This document shows positions 36,012-48,416 of a stretch of 64,000 nt of DNA, piece by piece. Numbering within the stretch: position 1 is the stretch's first letter; every line of letters begins with the position of its first letter. The notes under the pieces were generated by a model, which did not search any database, had not been told where the DNA came from, and saw only the letters and a list, made by a program, of their open reading frames with translations. The stretch is from Symbiodinium natans (lineage: Eukaryota; Sar; Dinophyceae; Suessiales; Symbiodiniaceae). The stretch covers positions 444,061 to 508,060 of the forward strand of contig CAJNDS010002143.1 in assembly GCA_905221605.1 (NCBI GenBank), given 5' to 3'. Position numbers and translations under genes: made by a program.

Positions 36012-38205
36012 TTAATTGCCCCAAACCTTCAAATCGTGTGGGCCTGCAAAAGCGATTTGTTCACAGAAACATCCCGGAAAAAACTCCAAGGCTTGTTGCA
36101 GCCAGATCTGCGCATTTTCACCCGACAGCCAGCAAATTTCTCCCAGGAAAACTACATGCGACGCGCTTGAAGCTTGAGTCTTGGAGCCATATGGGGGGTT
36201 TACGAAGAATGGGACCCCAGTACTGACCCCCAAATAATAGGATTCCCTTATCATATGCCAACATGTGGATGGCGGCTGTTTTGGAGAAACCTCCCTCCAG
36301 ACCCAGGTCTAGATACGAATCGCTCTGAATTTCTCTAGATCCCGTCTTTGTTCGATTGGCTAAATTCAGAACTTCAAGAATTGCAAGTAGCAATTTAACT
36401 GAAGACTGGGAAGCGAACGCGATTGATACTTCAATTCATGTAATTGTTTTGATTAGCTAGCGGTCTATTGTGAAACTGAACAAGCCAAGCTCGTAAGGGC
36501 TCATTTGCCTTATCTAGAAGGCTGCTATCTAGAAGGCTACTAAGCGCACAAGTGCGCTACAACCCATTTCGTAGATATAGAAATGCTTCAGCACTGCCTC
36601 TCCGAAAACATGTCAGAGACTCGCAGGCAGAACAGTTCGCAGGCAAAGTGCTGTTTTCTTCCCTCGCTGCAACTCAACGATCAACGGTTCAACGCGAAAT
36701 CCACGAGGAACGCAAGGATGCCTATCAATTCAATAAGATGCCATAAGGTGTCACTGGAGAATCCATACATGAACCATCATCAACATTCATCAACCTTATC
36801 GCCTAGGCCGAATGCCATGTAACGGCTTGCTACCGGGTGTGATGCGGTGCGGCGATGGTAGACTGAAACACCTCTCCACGTGAAGATGGTCCACAGTCGC
36901 AGCATGTCGCAGCACCATGCATCACCAGTGCGTGGCAACGCCACGAAGTATATGGATGGAGTCATGGAGGATGACCAAAAGATGCTGTTCAACATCAAAC
37001 ACAGTGAAGGCCACCCCCCCCTCCTCCTTGCTACAATTTGCTACACTTCTGTAACCGCTGTCAGTGGTCTGCGACCCATGCGGTGCGGGGACTGACCCTG
37101 CACAGTGAAGCAGAGCTTCTGCCTGCAGTGTCTGAGCTAGGCCTTTTTTGCAGGCACTCTAGAGAACTCACCTGCAGGTAACCCGCCTATTTGGCGAATC
37201 ACCACGATATCTCCGAGCTGAGGAGCGCTTATGACGCGGCTACAGTCGACTTTTGGTAAGGATTTCTGCCACTCTGATTGCCCCCTCACACTCTGCTGCA
37301 GTCTCCCAGCTCCTTCAGATGCGGTCAACTTAGCGGACTTAGCGTCTTCTGACTCTTCTGACTCTATGGGCTTTAAAGCGAGCCGGCTGGGAGTCTGCAA
37401 CCGGCACCTCTCAAGCCCCTTTGGGGCCACCGTCGGGGCCGGCCCCCACATCCAAATCAAAACTCAGACGAGGGACCCGCACCAACACGGGCACGTGCGG
37501 TATTGAAAATGTGATCGTTTTTGGACAATCCTGTTGAAACGCGCGCCAGCAAGCGCATCAGCGCATCAGCTGTCCACTACAGAGCCGTCACCCAAAGTAA
37601 TTGCTCAGAGGATAGCAGGCGCGAGATGCTCTTGGTTAGGACCTGCAAGTCATAGGATCCAAACCGGGGGGCCCAAGGCACTGACGGTAAGGTGTGGTGG
37701 ACCCCCCTCAGCTTCCGGCACCGGCCACGAAAAGCGTGACCATGCCTACGGAATCTCCTGAAGTATCGCTTTCGGCCTCGGATGCAACTTCTAACCCCCC
37801 CATGCCATCGAGTCAGATAAGACACAACCTCCGAATGCCGAAGGGACTAAGCGACACATAGAATACCAGCAACGACTCCAACCACAAAACCCCCGTGCAA
37901 CTGCAAAGCATCCAACAATCGACCCACCCATACTGTGCTCCATTTACTCACTTGCCAGGGCTGCCGCTGGTGCTGTAAAGCCCAGTCTCCACCTAACACC
38001 ACAGCACGAGGGCGCCGCGTGTGCCAAAAGAGAAGCCGGCAACTCTTCAAAATCTCCAAGCGGTCCAGGGAACGAAGGCCAAGGCCGGCACGATTTCAGC
38101 AGACCCGGTGAATTCGGGGTTTCCTCATCCAAACAGCCTGTCATGTATGAAAGAGTACAACGTACAGGTGATTGTGAAAACACTTCATGCCCTGTTCACA
38201 CAAAC
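36012..38205. other. No recognisable gene
   Basis: About 2.2 kb of moderate GC content. Minus-strand words such as YDKGILLFGGQYWGPILR (about 36270-36215) and KSLPKVDCSRVISAPQLGD are coding-like but have no family match. No arrays. Confidence 0.4.
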
Positions 38206-38210
38206 AAGCT

Positions 38211-38603
38211 CTAGAGGCCTACATGCTGCAGGTGCAGCAGCATTGCTGCCAGGATGACCTCGCACATGGAGGCACTACATGAGACCGTTGCCAACAAACG
38301 ACCTCTGCACCTTGCATCACCTTGCAGTGTACTTTGCAGTGTACTTCGCAGTGCTCCGAGGGCGCAGCTGAAGTCGCCAACAACAGTGTTATCCGCTTTG
38401 ACTTCTGGGCGCTGGTCGGAGATGAAGGCAAGTAAGACCACATGATATTCGATCTCAGGGTTCCCAGGCGAGGTCGCGCAAAGTTGCCAATCTTCATACA
38501 AGAGGACATGATTCCACGCACTGGCCAGGGCACTGAGCTTCTCGCATCTGATCAAGAACTTCCTCAGTCTTTCTCGCGGCAAATTGGTCCGAAGGACTGC
38601 CAA
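38211..38603 (-). CDS. Possible exon(s) of an unidentified gene
   Basis: Minus-strand frame with coding-like composition: MAVLRTNLPRERLRKFLIRC, ALASAWNHVLLYEDWQL, GNPEIEYHVVLLAFISDQRP, TVVGDFSCALGALRSTL. GDFS recalls the GDFN motif of L1-type endonucleases, but the surrounding residues do not support it. Same strand as neighbouring genes. Unassigned. Confidence 0.3.
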   Translation of the reverse strand: MAVLRTNLPRERLRKFLIRCEKLSALASAWNHVLLYEDWQLCATSPGNPEIEYHVVLLAFISDQRPEVKADNTVVGDFSCALGALRSTLQSTLQGDARCRGRLLATVSCSASMCEVILAAMLLHLQHVGL

Positions 38604-39550
38604 TGACAGCTCTGAATGTAACTATACTTCTAGCTGTGAATACAAGCGTATGTTCAGCCCAGAAGCTTCAGTATCGGAATTGGGAGTTGGCAACTAAGTG
38701 CCGGCCAAGAACGGCCCCCTCCTCTACGGGAAGAAGGCGCTGCGGAAGATCGGAGGCTGACCGAAGCACTCATCATAGGTTCGGCAGGTGATTATTCGCA
38801 CCTCACCAGCATCGAGCAGGTACCTTTTTGCAACCGCGTCTTCCATACTGCGAAGGCTTGTCCAAGCTGCCGCGAGAAAGCAGCCGCTATTTTTATGATG
38901 TTACTGATGCTGCAGAAGACATTCTCTGGAGAACATCATATTCGGATTCATTGAAATCCCGAAGACGACAGCCACTCGGCTTGCCGGAGTTGTTGACGTT
39001 GGTCGCATCTAAGAGGGTTCTTGTTCTTCTGATAGACTTCGAAAGGGACAAGCATGGAAAAGCCATCAAGCTGCCGGAGGCTCAGGACACAACTGCCTCC
39101 GGGAGGTCCTGTCAAAACATGCACCGAGAGCCCCTCAAACTGTACCTGACTAAACCATCCCTGATGCCCAAATGCAAGGCATCAAAGCCAGCAGCACATG
39201 TAAGCGGGTGATTTTGGATCCTGGCACTCACATGAGATCATGAGCCTTGGCAGTGCATGGGCCAGCACTGGTCATGAAGGGTGACTCCTTGAAGCACACC
39301 TGGCCCCAGATTGCAGCGTTTCCATACGGAGTGCACGCACATCACGTCACGGCACCACCAGGATTACCAATCCGGGCCGGATGCGCGGTTCCCTCGGCAT
39401 CTGTTCTGAGACCTGGGGCGACCTGCGCAGAGGCGGGGGCAAACGTCGCAGAGCAGCGTGAGCAACACTGGCAATGCACCTTCTCGTAGAGCTTCTTCTT
39501 GCCAACCTAAGAACACAAGTCGTCTCCCAACAGTCCCAACTACAACTCAC
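38604..39550. other. No recognisable gene
   Basis: A plus-strand frame at 38828-39211 (RYFYDVTDAAEDILWRTSYS) is coding-like but unmatched and opposite in strand to the identified genes. No other signal. Confidence 0.35.
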
Positions 39551-39556
39551 AACATC

Positions 39557-40670
39557 TCACAACTGGCCTTGTTCGGAGTGGCTGCCTGGCCATGTTCCTC
39601 GTCGGGCATCTCGACCTGAGAGTACTCTGGCAGCGCGACTGTGCACGGGACCATGTCCTGCTGAGCCCTGCAATGACACGCTCGCCGATTTCAGCGTCCG
39701 CCGGAGCCTGGGCGCGGGATCGTTCTGCTTTGCTTTGAACACTTGCATTGCATGTGCCTCAACCAGCTTCAGCTCGGCCAACTCCGACTCCGGATCCTCA
39801 GGATCTGCCTTCTTGGATGCCTCAGGCAGGTCAGAGAGCGCATGGGGGAAGCGGGGGGGAGCTCTGAAAGGCTCGACAAGGAGCGTTCCCCCAACTTGGG
39901 CCCGAGCGCAAAGCAGCATGCCCTCAGAGGCCTGGGTAGCTCACATCAGCCCACCCAAAAATTGTCAACTCGCCGCAAAACTGCCCCCGCCCCTCGCCCC
40001 CAGAGCAGTTCAGGACACACCGTGCCGAAACTCAGCTGCAGCCATTTGAGCGCCTGGCAGTTCCTGCCATCTTACGGGCTTTCAGATTTGACCTGCAAAG
40101 GAATTGCGGTGTGTCAAAAGGATCTTGGAAAGGGCATGAACAGCACCTCCAGGAATTCGAAGACCAGAACAACCCCTCACAAATCCTGTTGTTTCGGTCT
40201 CCTGAAAAATGTGTGCATGCTGCGACCCGCTTCACCTTTCTAAAATTTCTACCTTTCTGATAAGGATTTTGGTCCCGAACACCAGAGTTCTTGTACTGTT
40301 CTTGTGCTACGAGAAGCCTGAAGCTGCCTATCAAGACTCCACACGCTGAGGCATACAACTGGGTCCGAAGCACAATGACAACTTTCTTCCCAACAACTTG
40401 GTCTGGCTCCAAGAACCTGAGAGAAACTCAGGCCTTTCTGCTGTACATGCCCATGCCGTCACAGCATCAGACAGCATCAGACAGCAGCTTAGAACCTGGC
40501 TTGCCGATGCCTGAGCAAATCTGCCGTGGAGCCTTCGCAGCGTAGCAACTCACGCCTTGTGGACCTTATGGCCGTCTCTTAGACTCTAGATTTGAGCAGC
40601 TTGTTGCGCCTCTTCTCCCACATCAATCTGCTCCACTAGGAGCTTGTCGGAGTCCGGGTGCTTCTCGCAG
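39557..40670 (-). CDS. EMAPII/Arc1-type tRNA-binding domain protein (C-terminal part)
   Basis: Minus strand, at least five exons. In sense order: 40670-40610 ASCEKHPDSDKLLVEQIDVG EE; 40532-40500 APRQICSGIGK; 40416-40366 FLEPDQVVGKKVVIVLR; 40092-40059 SNLKARKMAGT; 39931 to about 39840 ASEGMLLCARAQVGGTLLVE PF. This is the OB-fold tRNA-binding domain shared by Arc1p, EMAPII (p43) and the C-termini of some methionyl- and tyrosyl-tRNA synthetases (HPD.DKL, RQI.SG, GK.V, NLK.RKM, SEGM). Introns resolved at 40609 (GC start), 40365 (GA start) and 40058 (GC start), each ending AG before G. A charged tail with AELKLVEAHAMQVFKAKQN may follow. Which parent protein carries the domain is unknown because upstream exons were not recognised. 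Confidence 0.9.
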
Positions 40671-41615
40671 CTGGCCAGCATTGCAGCAGTAGTAGTGGTC
40701 GTGGTAGTGGTACAGTCGGTACAGTGATAGGTGAGATAAGCCTCTTGATTTCGCCAACGCGGAAGTCGATCATGGAAACATCGCTTTGACCTTGTCAAGA
40801 AGGCAACAAGGGCACACGTAAGGCACTCATTGCTGGCTGACCCAGGTCTTGCCTTGCGAGGCTAGGCTCCCGGCCCTTTCTCACGACAGCCTGCTTCGAT
40901 GGCAACACGACTGCGCTTTTCAGCCACAAAACCGAAGCATCAAATGTCTCAACATGGCTCAAGGGCGCTCGATGCCTGAAAGCTGCGTCGCTGGGCTACC
41001 CTGCCAAAGAAAGCAGTCATTCGAGTCATAGACATCACGGAGATCCTATTAAAAAACCGTCCTCCCAGCCACCAGGGTTGCCATTCCCAGGCTCGCAAGG
41101 GCACCCTGAGCGACCTCAGGTGGCAGCAAATCTCCGAGCTTCTTGCGAAGGCCCCGCAAAGCCAACACTGTTCTGACGTTCAGCATTGTTGCTTGCTATC
41201 TTGCTCAAAGCAGCGGAGACGTGGATCCTACGCTGCGCTGGGTGATACGAGCTCTGCTGGCACTCACACACGGCAATCTCGAACGAGATGCAGCGGATCT
41301 ACCCACGGACGGACCGTGCAGATCAAGACGGCATTCTTGTCCAGAGATGATGAGTCCTGTCCCCCTGGCATCAACGAGGCCTGCAGATCCTCCATCCCCA
41401 GCACTGCGACCGCGGAGAGAATGGTGGCATGTGGTGGCGATGGTCTTTTGTCGTCTTGCAGGAACTTAAGGAATACACCATCATCGGTCATTGCCATGGT
41501 TTCTGGGCCAGCCAGCCAAGCACAGCCTCGTCACAAGCCACTCAATGACAACTTGTTCTGCGCATAGATCGACCATGCATTCTGTGCATCGACAGAATAC
41601 GCAGTAGACATGAGA
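40671..41615. other. Probable upstream exons or intergenic; unassigned
   Basis: Minus-strand words MTDDGVFLKFLQDDKRP and LSAVAVLGMEDLQASLMPGG (about 41495-41360) are coding-like and could be exons of the tRNA-binding protein gene, but no domain is recognisable. A short GTAGTGGTCGTGG-type repeat lies at 40689-40712. Confidence 0.35.
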
Positions 41616-41619
41616 ATGA

Positions 41620-44429
41620 AACCCTGCTCCTTGTTCACTGCCTCAGGGTTCTCATCGTGTGGAATATGCCCTGCAGCAACAATCTCGAAATCCACGTTGT
41701 CCCGCTCCTGCCCAAGACAGTGATGTTTTCCTGATGCCCCACCGCCAACAAACAGCAGAACACCCTTCAACAGCAATCCTTGGCCAAGCGCGTGAAGTAA
41801 GTACCTACGCCCCCCGTGATGGGCGTCAGGCCATCTTGGCTGCCCCAAACGACCTGCGAATCAAGGTGCCAATAGCACACTCAAGCTCTGAGAGCAAGTG
41901 CACAGCAGAAGCAGTGCAGCTTGCCGTGATCAAGGTGCCAATAAATGAGCAGTGGGGAGAGCCTCATTATAAGCGCGTTCATATGGAAGGCGCTGCGATG
42001 CGCTGCACTGACCATGCATTCTGGAAGCAGCGGAGGACAGTGGAATTTGCCTTGATGGGAAAGGAATCGAAGTATGGATCCTCGGCAATCTCCATCGGAG
42101 TCCTTGGAACAACGGACACTTGAGAGATGGAAAAATGTGCGCGTGTGAGAACAAAAACAATAGAAAACAGGAAACGTCCCTCGGGACCGAATCGAGCAGC
42201 GGTCCAGGGTCACCCGTGTAAATCTGGCGCAGCACCTCAACGGCCCCCGGATCCTCCGCGGGCGTCACCTGTACAACTTGTTGTTCTGTTCAGGGTTTAG
42301 GGTTTAGGGTACAGGGTTTTCACAAGGGTTTAGGGTTAGGGTCGAGGGTTCTGGGTTTTGCGTTGATTCGTGGGACAAGGTATGAGATAAAGCAGTGTGC
42401 AGGAAACAAGGTGTAGGGCCTTTTAGGTCTTAGGTCTTAGGTCTTAAGTCTTAGGTCTTAGGTTGTGATTTTGGAACACACCCTGGGATGCTCAGGTTAA
42501 TGTTTCGGATGTCACCCTCACACCCTCCAACTGCAGCTAAGTCACAAAGCTGCTGACAATCTCGGCATCCGCGGCCGATGGATTCGTGGGGTAGAGGCTT
42601 TCGAGAATGGGGCCAACCTGGGGGCAGGCGTGATCGAACCATTGACGGAAGAAGCTGCGTTCAAAGAGCTACCAAGCTGGGCCACCGTGTCGGCCGTCGC
42701 GTACTTCGAAAAGAGAAAGTCTAGAACGGGCGACTTGAAGACGAAGTCCTGAGCTGCTGCCCTGAACATGAAGCCCGACCCCCATGTCGAAAACAAATTC
42801 AGACCAGCAGCCACCAAGCTCAGCACGAGTCCAGCGAACCACTTCTGCAATCCGTCCATGGGTGCCTTGAGCCTGAAACTTGCTTGTGCGACAGCTTGAT
42901 CCCGAGGGCTTCAAGAAAGCAGACGCGAAAAACAAGATACATAAGGGAATACAACAAGAGGCCCCTTCCTGGGAACCAGGCATGTTCTTGTTGTTCATGC
43001 CGACGGCGCAGTTGAGCATGACAATCCTCAAGGAAGAACGCGCCCCCACTATGGAGAAACTGATGGGGGGTCATGAATATAAGCGCGACCGCTTGACTCG
43101 ATGTTTTTGAGTTCGGGAAACCTCGGAGCGGCTCGAGGGGGTTGTGGGGCGGAACAGTTGCGGAGCAGGGAGGCGAGTTGTGGTCTGTGGAGGCTCGGCG
43201 ATGCCCGCCAAGATTCCAGTTGGGCCTTTCGCACGCTAAAAGCTCCCCGAAAGCTCGTGAGCCTTGCGTAATGAGAACTTGGGAATGTCATATTGCTTGG
43301 TCATAGTCACCCGCTCCCCCCCGTCAAGGTTGTGCAGGCCGCTGTCGGGTGGGCTTTTAGGCAACCACGGGAAATCTGACCAGCTTCTTCATGAAAGTAC
43401 AAAAGGCGCATCCGAGTCGGAATCTGCGAATACCGAGCCTGAAGCTGCGACTGACAGCGGATGGCAAAAAGTGCTTTGGGATTGGCGGCACGCTCCACGA
43501 AACTTGAGCTGCTTGTAAAAAGTGCGGGGCTGCCATTGTTCCGGGGAGGGTCTTCACTTTCCTCTGCCGCGGGAAACCGGCAGCGCCGGGTGTGACCATT
43601 ATGACCATTAATATGCCGTCAATTCCTGAAGGGGGGTCTTTGAACCGTAAGTTTGCCTGTCCACAGTTGCAGGGCAGGCCGCCCTTTCGCTTGGCTCATC
43701 TTGCGGGCAGCCACCAAGGAGATCAAGCTGCCGAAGGAGTTTCCAACCAGCACGACCTGAGGAGTCCGGACATGCTTGGGACTCAGGTAACTGCGCGGCT
43801 CGAGGCACAAGGAGTACAAGAGGCATGAAAGGAATCAGATTTTTACTTCATCCTGGGGGCATCCGGCTTTGAACCATGTTCAAGTTCCGAGCAAAAGTCG
43901 ACAACCTGCACGAGATCAGGTCGAACAGCATACACTTGCGAAGAGCCCTGACGCGCTGCACGAGATGTGCCTGCGTAGCCCAGAGCTCGATGCTGTAGTC
44001 AATGTTTGGCTTTTCAGAGAGGCCCAACCTGTCTCAAAAGTGTTCCATGTAACATCTGCAACTTTGCGACCTCGAAGAGAATATGTTTGGGCACGTGTAG
44101 ACCGCTAACGACCAGAAAAGATGCTGCAAGTGTTTCCTGGGAGCCCTAGGAGGTCGATAGCGTGCACTGTGTAGCCCGCTGAAGTCAGAGCTGGCACGAT
44201 GCGGCGCCAGTACTCAATGGACCCACCAAATCCTCGGGGGGATACCCTAAACCCTACACCCTGAACCTAAACCTTAAACCCTAAACCCTAAACCCTAAGA
44301 AGGACTGGTGGAAACTCTTGGGGAGGCATTTGTGTGCACACGCTGTCCATGAACAAGGACGATGTGAGGACGACCATCGCGTGGACTTTCGTCAAAAGTC
44401 ACACGGCGGACACGATAACCATGCCAGTC
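41620..44429 (-). CDS. Alpha/beta hydrolase (plastid/plant-like fold), multi-exon
   Basis: Minus strand. Sense order: 44429-44348 DWHGYRVRRVTFDESPRDG then RPHIVLVH; 44232-44145 GFGGSIEYWRRIVPALTSAG then YTVHAIDLL; 44028-43971 GLGLSEKPNIDYSIELWATQ; about 43790-43700 TPQVVLVGNSFGSLISLVAA (nucleophile elbow G-N-S-F-G); 43026 to about 42980 IVMLNCAVGMNNKNMPGSQ; about 42870-42660 WFAGLVLSLVAAGLNL and KSPVLDFLFSKYATADTV; 42268-42188 VTPAEDPGAVEVLRQIYTGD PGPLLDS; 41853 to about 41815 VVWGSQDGLTPITG (acid loop); about 41715-41635 VDFEIVAAGHIPHDENPEA (catalytic His). Ser, Asp and His of the triad are present. The pattern LNCAxGMNNK and DLLGxGxS resembles plant chloroplast hydrolases of the pheophytinase-like group; substrate unknown. 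Three introns carry telomere-like arrays. First exon and exact 3' end unresolved. Confidence 0.93.
42291..42466 (+). repeat. Degenerate TTTAGGG / TTAGGTC arrays in a hydrolase intron
   Basis: 42291-42360 has GGGTTTAGGG, TAGGGTTAGGGTCGAGGG and related units; 42421-42466 has about six TTAGGTC units. In gene sense they read CCCTAAA / GACCTAA, and the first array ends about 22 bp before the acceptor at 42269 (...GTTGTACAG then GTGACG). Confidence 0.9.
44244..44298 (+). repeat. CCCTAAA array in a hydrolase intron
   Basis: About eight units of CCCTAAA with variants (CCCTACA, CCCTGAA, CCTTAAA). It lies in the intron 44233-44347, which starts GACAG and ends GAG before GATTTGG. In gene sense the repeat reads TTTAGGG and stops about 11 bp from the acceptor. 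Confidence 0.93.
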
Positions 44430-44432
44430 CTC

Positions 44433-44604
44433 AGGCTTAGGGCTTAGGGTTTGGGGTTTGGGGTTTAGGGTTTAGGGCTTAGGGCTTAGGGCTTAGGGTT
44501 TAGGGTTTAGGGTTCAGGGTTTAGGGTTTAGGGTTTCAGGTTTAAGGTTTAGGGTTCAGGGCTTAGGTTTCAAAATTTACGGTTTAGGGTTTACGGTTTA
44601 AGGG
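44433..44604 (+). repeat. Degenerate TTTAGGG array abutting a hydrolase acceptor
   Basis: About 24 heptamers, mixing TTTAGGG, CTTAGGG, TTTGGGG, TTCAGGG and TTTACGG. In gene sense it is CCCTAAA-like and runs directly into the acceptor at 44430 (CTAAGCCTGAG then GACTGGCAT), so the array supplies the intron 3' end itself. Confidence 0.93.
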
Positions 44605-44605
44605 A

Positions 44606-47430
44606 GCAGCATCTCTTACATTCGTAAAAACAAGCAAGAGAGACCTGGACAAGGATCCATCATCTGAGCAGAACTTCCACGCACGATTCTGCGGTCTCGT
44701 TCAGCTGGGCGTCTGCGCGACCTGCAAGGCATCCCACACCGATCTGCTCTAGGAAAGTTTCTGTCTTTGAAGGCATGCTGGTAGACATGCATATAAGCAT
44801 ATACATGAATCAACGACCTGCCGATTGTGCCCGTGGCGCCGCAGGCTCCTCCTGTCCACTATTCAACACACATCCATACCTATCCCGGGAAGCCCTCACC
44901 GTGCGATGTGAAACTCGCATGTCCTGCCAGAAGCCAGGGCCATGCAGTTGAGCTGCGTTCCCCCGTTCTGACGGCTGCTTGCTCCCATGGCCGTGCCGGT
45001 GCCCTTCTGGACGAACTCTTGGTCGCGACCTGCCGCACCTTGTGATCCAGGACGTGTTCATCAGTGCCTGAAAGTACTTGAACCAAGTTTGAACCGACCC
45101 TCTTCACAACTCCGAGATCTGGGCTTCAAATGGCCAGCTGCGAGGTTCAGGCAAAAGGAGCGGAAAGCTGTCGAGACGAGTTGGCCACATGGCAGCTACA
45201 AACCCGGATCTTGGCGCCTCATAACTGAGCTACAAAGCTTGCGGCGCACACTTTGCTTATGTAGCGCAGACAGCATTGGAAAACGGCTGCTTGATAAAAC
45301 ATACACGGCACCCACTGAGGCACATGCGCTGTTGGCAGTCGCCGTTCTCTCCCAAGCCGTGGTGGCGAGGCGCGTTGCGCGCAATGGTTGTGAAACCTCG
45401 ACAGGGGAAAGGCAGGATCATAAACGATCACCGACTGACGACAAAATCTGGAAGTGAGGACGCAACCACACTGGCCGAAAGTGGTCGGCTAGCAAGAGCA
45501 AAGCATGGCAAACCTTCAAGGTGGCAAAAAGACTGCGCGTCCGCTGCGCGCATATCACGTGCCACGCCTGCGTTTTGAACGCACAGTCGCCGCAGCGTGA
45601 ACAGCGTAGTGGCCGCACAGGAGACCGCCTGGGCACCATCGTTCGGATATTTGGAACACAAACGTTCACCACAACACTGCAAGTCGCAAGCTGCACAGGG
45701 CGTGTTCTGCATAAGAATTAGGGCACTGACAAACAACAACGGCCTGCGTACGGCTACCTGAACACGAAAAGCACATGAATTCTGTACATTGCTTTAGCAA
45801 CTTTATCTTTCCCAAACACGATGCCGACATCAAGGTTCCCATCGCTGGGACATTCTGTCAAATCGTGCCGAAGGTCACAACAGTTGAGGTTGAGGACCCG
45901 ACCGGCATATTGAATGTGTTGTGCATCGCTCGGCACCAAAAACTCACGTTGAGAAGGTCCCCTATGGCTGAACGTACAGCTTGCCGTGTGCCTGCGAAAG
46001 ATAGAACCCTTGTGCTGATGTGATTTGATCCGCAAAACTTACAACAGCAATAGCAAGCGCAAACCGCAACAACAAAGCTCTGGCCAATTCGCCCGTCACG
46101 ACAGAACAAAATTCAAAAAACACCTTTCGATTCCTCTGTGCTTACCCAAAAACACCGCTCTTGCCCAGGGTGCTCTCAAAAAAGCCACATGTTTTGTGTG
46201 TCTCACACAGAGCAACACGTATGCTCACCCCCACCCCCCCCCCCCCCCCCCCCCCCCCCACACGTGATGTAATGCGAACGTCACATTTATACTTTGGGTG
46301 AGAATCTTCGAATTCTTACTAGCCAAGAGCATTTTCAGTCAGCAGAAGATTTCGGGCCCCTGTCCCTAAAGTGTTTATGTATAAGGGGGTCCGATGAGAA
46401 CAATAACAGTTGACAGTTGCAAAATCCGGCTGGCTCAGGGTCCAGAATATTTCTGCCGATTGTGATCGTTTTGAGTTGCTGAGAAGTTTCTTCGTCAAAG
46501 CTGAGCAACAACTCCAGAGGCTTGGCGATAGCTGTGGCTGAGACAAAGTCGTGTTTGCTACAAAAAGCTTTGCTATCAGACATGCTGAAAAGCCGGCTGC
46601 CTTTAAGGCTTAAGATAACATTCTCTGACGCTTCAGCCTGTTCAGGTCCTGGATGTTTGGACGCTGCCAGGGAGCTCAGCGAAGCCGCTTCCTTACTTAC
46701 ATTGGTGGTCGCAGAATTGGAAACAAAGCGGCATGGCCCAGAAACCTTTCCAAAACACAAACAAACCATCTTGATACTCGCGCTCCATTGCCTGACTGTC
46801 CTCCTGCGGGCCGGAGCAGACCCGCTCTGACGGAGGAGCCTGAGTCAGGCTCGGACTAGGTGACCGTGATTCCAAAGAGGAGCTGGTGGCCATCCTGTCG
46901 TCCTCTTTGGCCGGACTTGTTCTCTTCTTGAGCAGGTGCGAAGAGCTAGTTCTGGTCCAGCCAGTTGTTGCTGTCCACCAAAACCATCACGCGAACGCGA
47001 AGAACCACTCTACAGACCCTGCTCCGCCGCTGCCTGGCCGGCTTTCCACCACCCGGATATTGAAGAAAGAGGCTACTAAACTGGCTGCGGTGCCTGGTTT
47101 TGCTTCCAGATACATTGGCAACCTTCCGCGGAAGGGAAGCCATCACCGGCCTCCAAAGTTGGTGCTCCTTCTCCCCTCCTGCAGAGGGATGGCGCTGCGT
47201 TCCTTCGACGGACGACCCGGCCTTGGCGCCAGCCGGAAAGGGGTCCTGGCTATCTACCGAACCCCAGCGCAGGCATCTGCGGCAGAAGCTGCTGACGTCA
47301 TCTAGTAAGATCAGCCTGAATGTCATGCAGAGTTCCAGTGCCTTGGGAGCCGAGCGCGCGAACGCAGCTTCAAAAAAGGCACCTCCTACAATACGCAAAG
47401 GGAGTGGCGTGCTTGCCTTGTTTTCTTTTG
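44606..47430. other. No identified gene; some coding-like minus-strand stretches
   Basis: Minus-strand words such as RVGSNLVQVLSGTDEHVLD (about 45100-45045), KAFCSKHDFVSATAIAKPLE (about 46575-46515) and APKALELCMTFRLILLDD (about 47350-47295) look like exons but match no family I know. Poly-C at 46227-46259 is the only array. May contain one or more unrecognised intron-rich genes. Confidence 0.4.
46227..46259 (+). repeat. C-homopolymer, about 32 bases
   Basis: Near-pure C run broken by one A near its start. Length may be affected by sequencing error. Confidence 0.9.
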
Positions 47431-47438
47431 AAATGGGC

Positions 47439-47505
47439 GCCTCTTTACCACATCAGCAGCACAGTAGGCCGTTCTTGTGGGACTCGCAACTAAGGGTGAA
47501 ACAAA
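47439..47505 (+). repeat. Dispersed repeat, copy 1
   Basis: CGCCTCTTTACCACATCAGC and on through CAGTAGGCCGTTCTTGTGGG, closely matching 52651-52718. Both copies are followed by AACAAGCACACAAG/AAGCACACACC-type A- and C-rich sequence, so the homology may extend weakly. Confidence 0.85.
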
Positions 47506-48416
47506 GATCTACGTAGGCCAAGCAGCGACAAGGACCAAACAAACAAAAGCACAGCAACAAGCACACAAGAAAGGGAGGGAGCCTGGCGCATACTAACAGT
47601 GAGACAAAAGCCCCTCTCAGTACTCGAGGAAGACGACGCAGGATCTTTCGAAGATGCACATTGATCCCACAGCTCTGGCTCGCAAAGCCGCAAAATGCGG
47701 TGTAAGGCACACGCAGGAGTGGAAGTCACATGGTGGCCCATCAAGAGCAGGGCTTAGATCGCCGGGAGCACATCTGTACAAGCAAACCGGCATTGCAGCC
47801 ACACAGCTCGAAACAGCGTTGAGGGAAAACCAATACTTGCGCATCCTCCTAAAACAAATCCGCTTTTCCAGCAGAATTGCATGGGCAGCCTCTCCTCATT
47901 GCACCGGCCATACAGGGCTGCGTGGAAAGACGCCCACACTGCCAGGCGGGCTGCCCTGTTGGGACTCCAGGCTGGTAAACATCCGCATAAAAACGCCCTG
48001 AACTCGAGCTGGTCCCGGCTCTATTCACAGGACAAGCTATCCCACTGACGCTGACCTTGCCCATTTCAAGGATAAACACCAGGCAGGTTCAAGGCGCGAG
48101 GTTGAGCTGCAAGATAGCAAGGTTAGTAACTTGTATTCCCCTGTGCATTCCGCATCTCGCCATTCGAGGAAAAGTGGTCAACTGCTGGGCGGCGACTGTC
48201 CAAGTGACAGCATCGAACTGGTGGGTTCCATCACCCAGGCAGCAGGAGCGATGATTGAGACCTGTGAAAAGGCATTCATGTTCAGGTCCACTGCACGCCC
48301 AGACCTCAAGAAATTGCGGCGTCACTTGTGTCTCTCCTGTCCAGGCGAGTTGTAAGGCGTGGAACGCTTTTCTTCTAGGAAAGCGACGGGCAGCCGGAGG
48401 CACATCGTCGACCTAC

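Noticed and set aside
38211-38603. L1-type endonuclease suggested by VVGDFS
   Set aside because: Neighbouring residues and catalytic His/Asp motifs are missing, and no RT follows.
40945-40960. ATGGCTCAAG, resembling the end of the dinoflagellate spliced leader
   Set aside because: Only about 10 bases match and it is not at the start of an intronless gene copy, so chance is likely.
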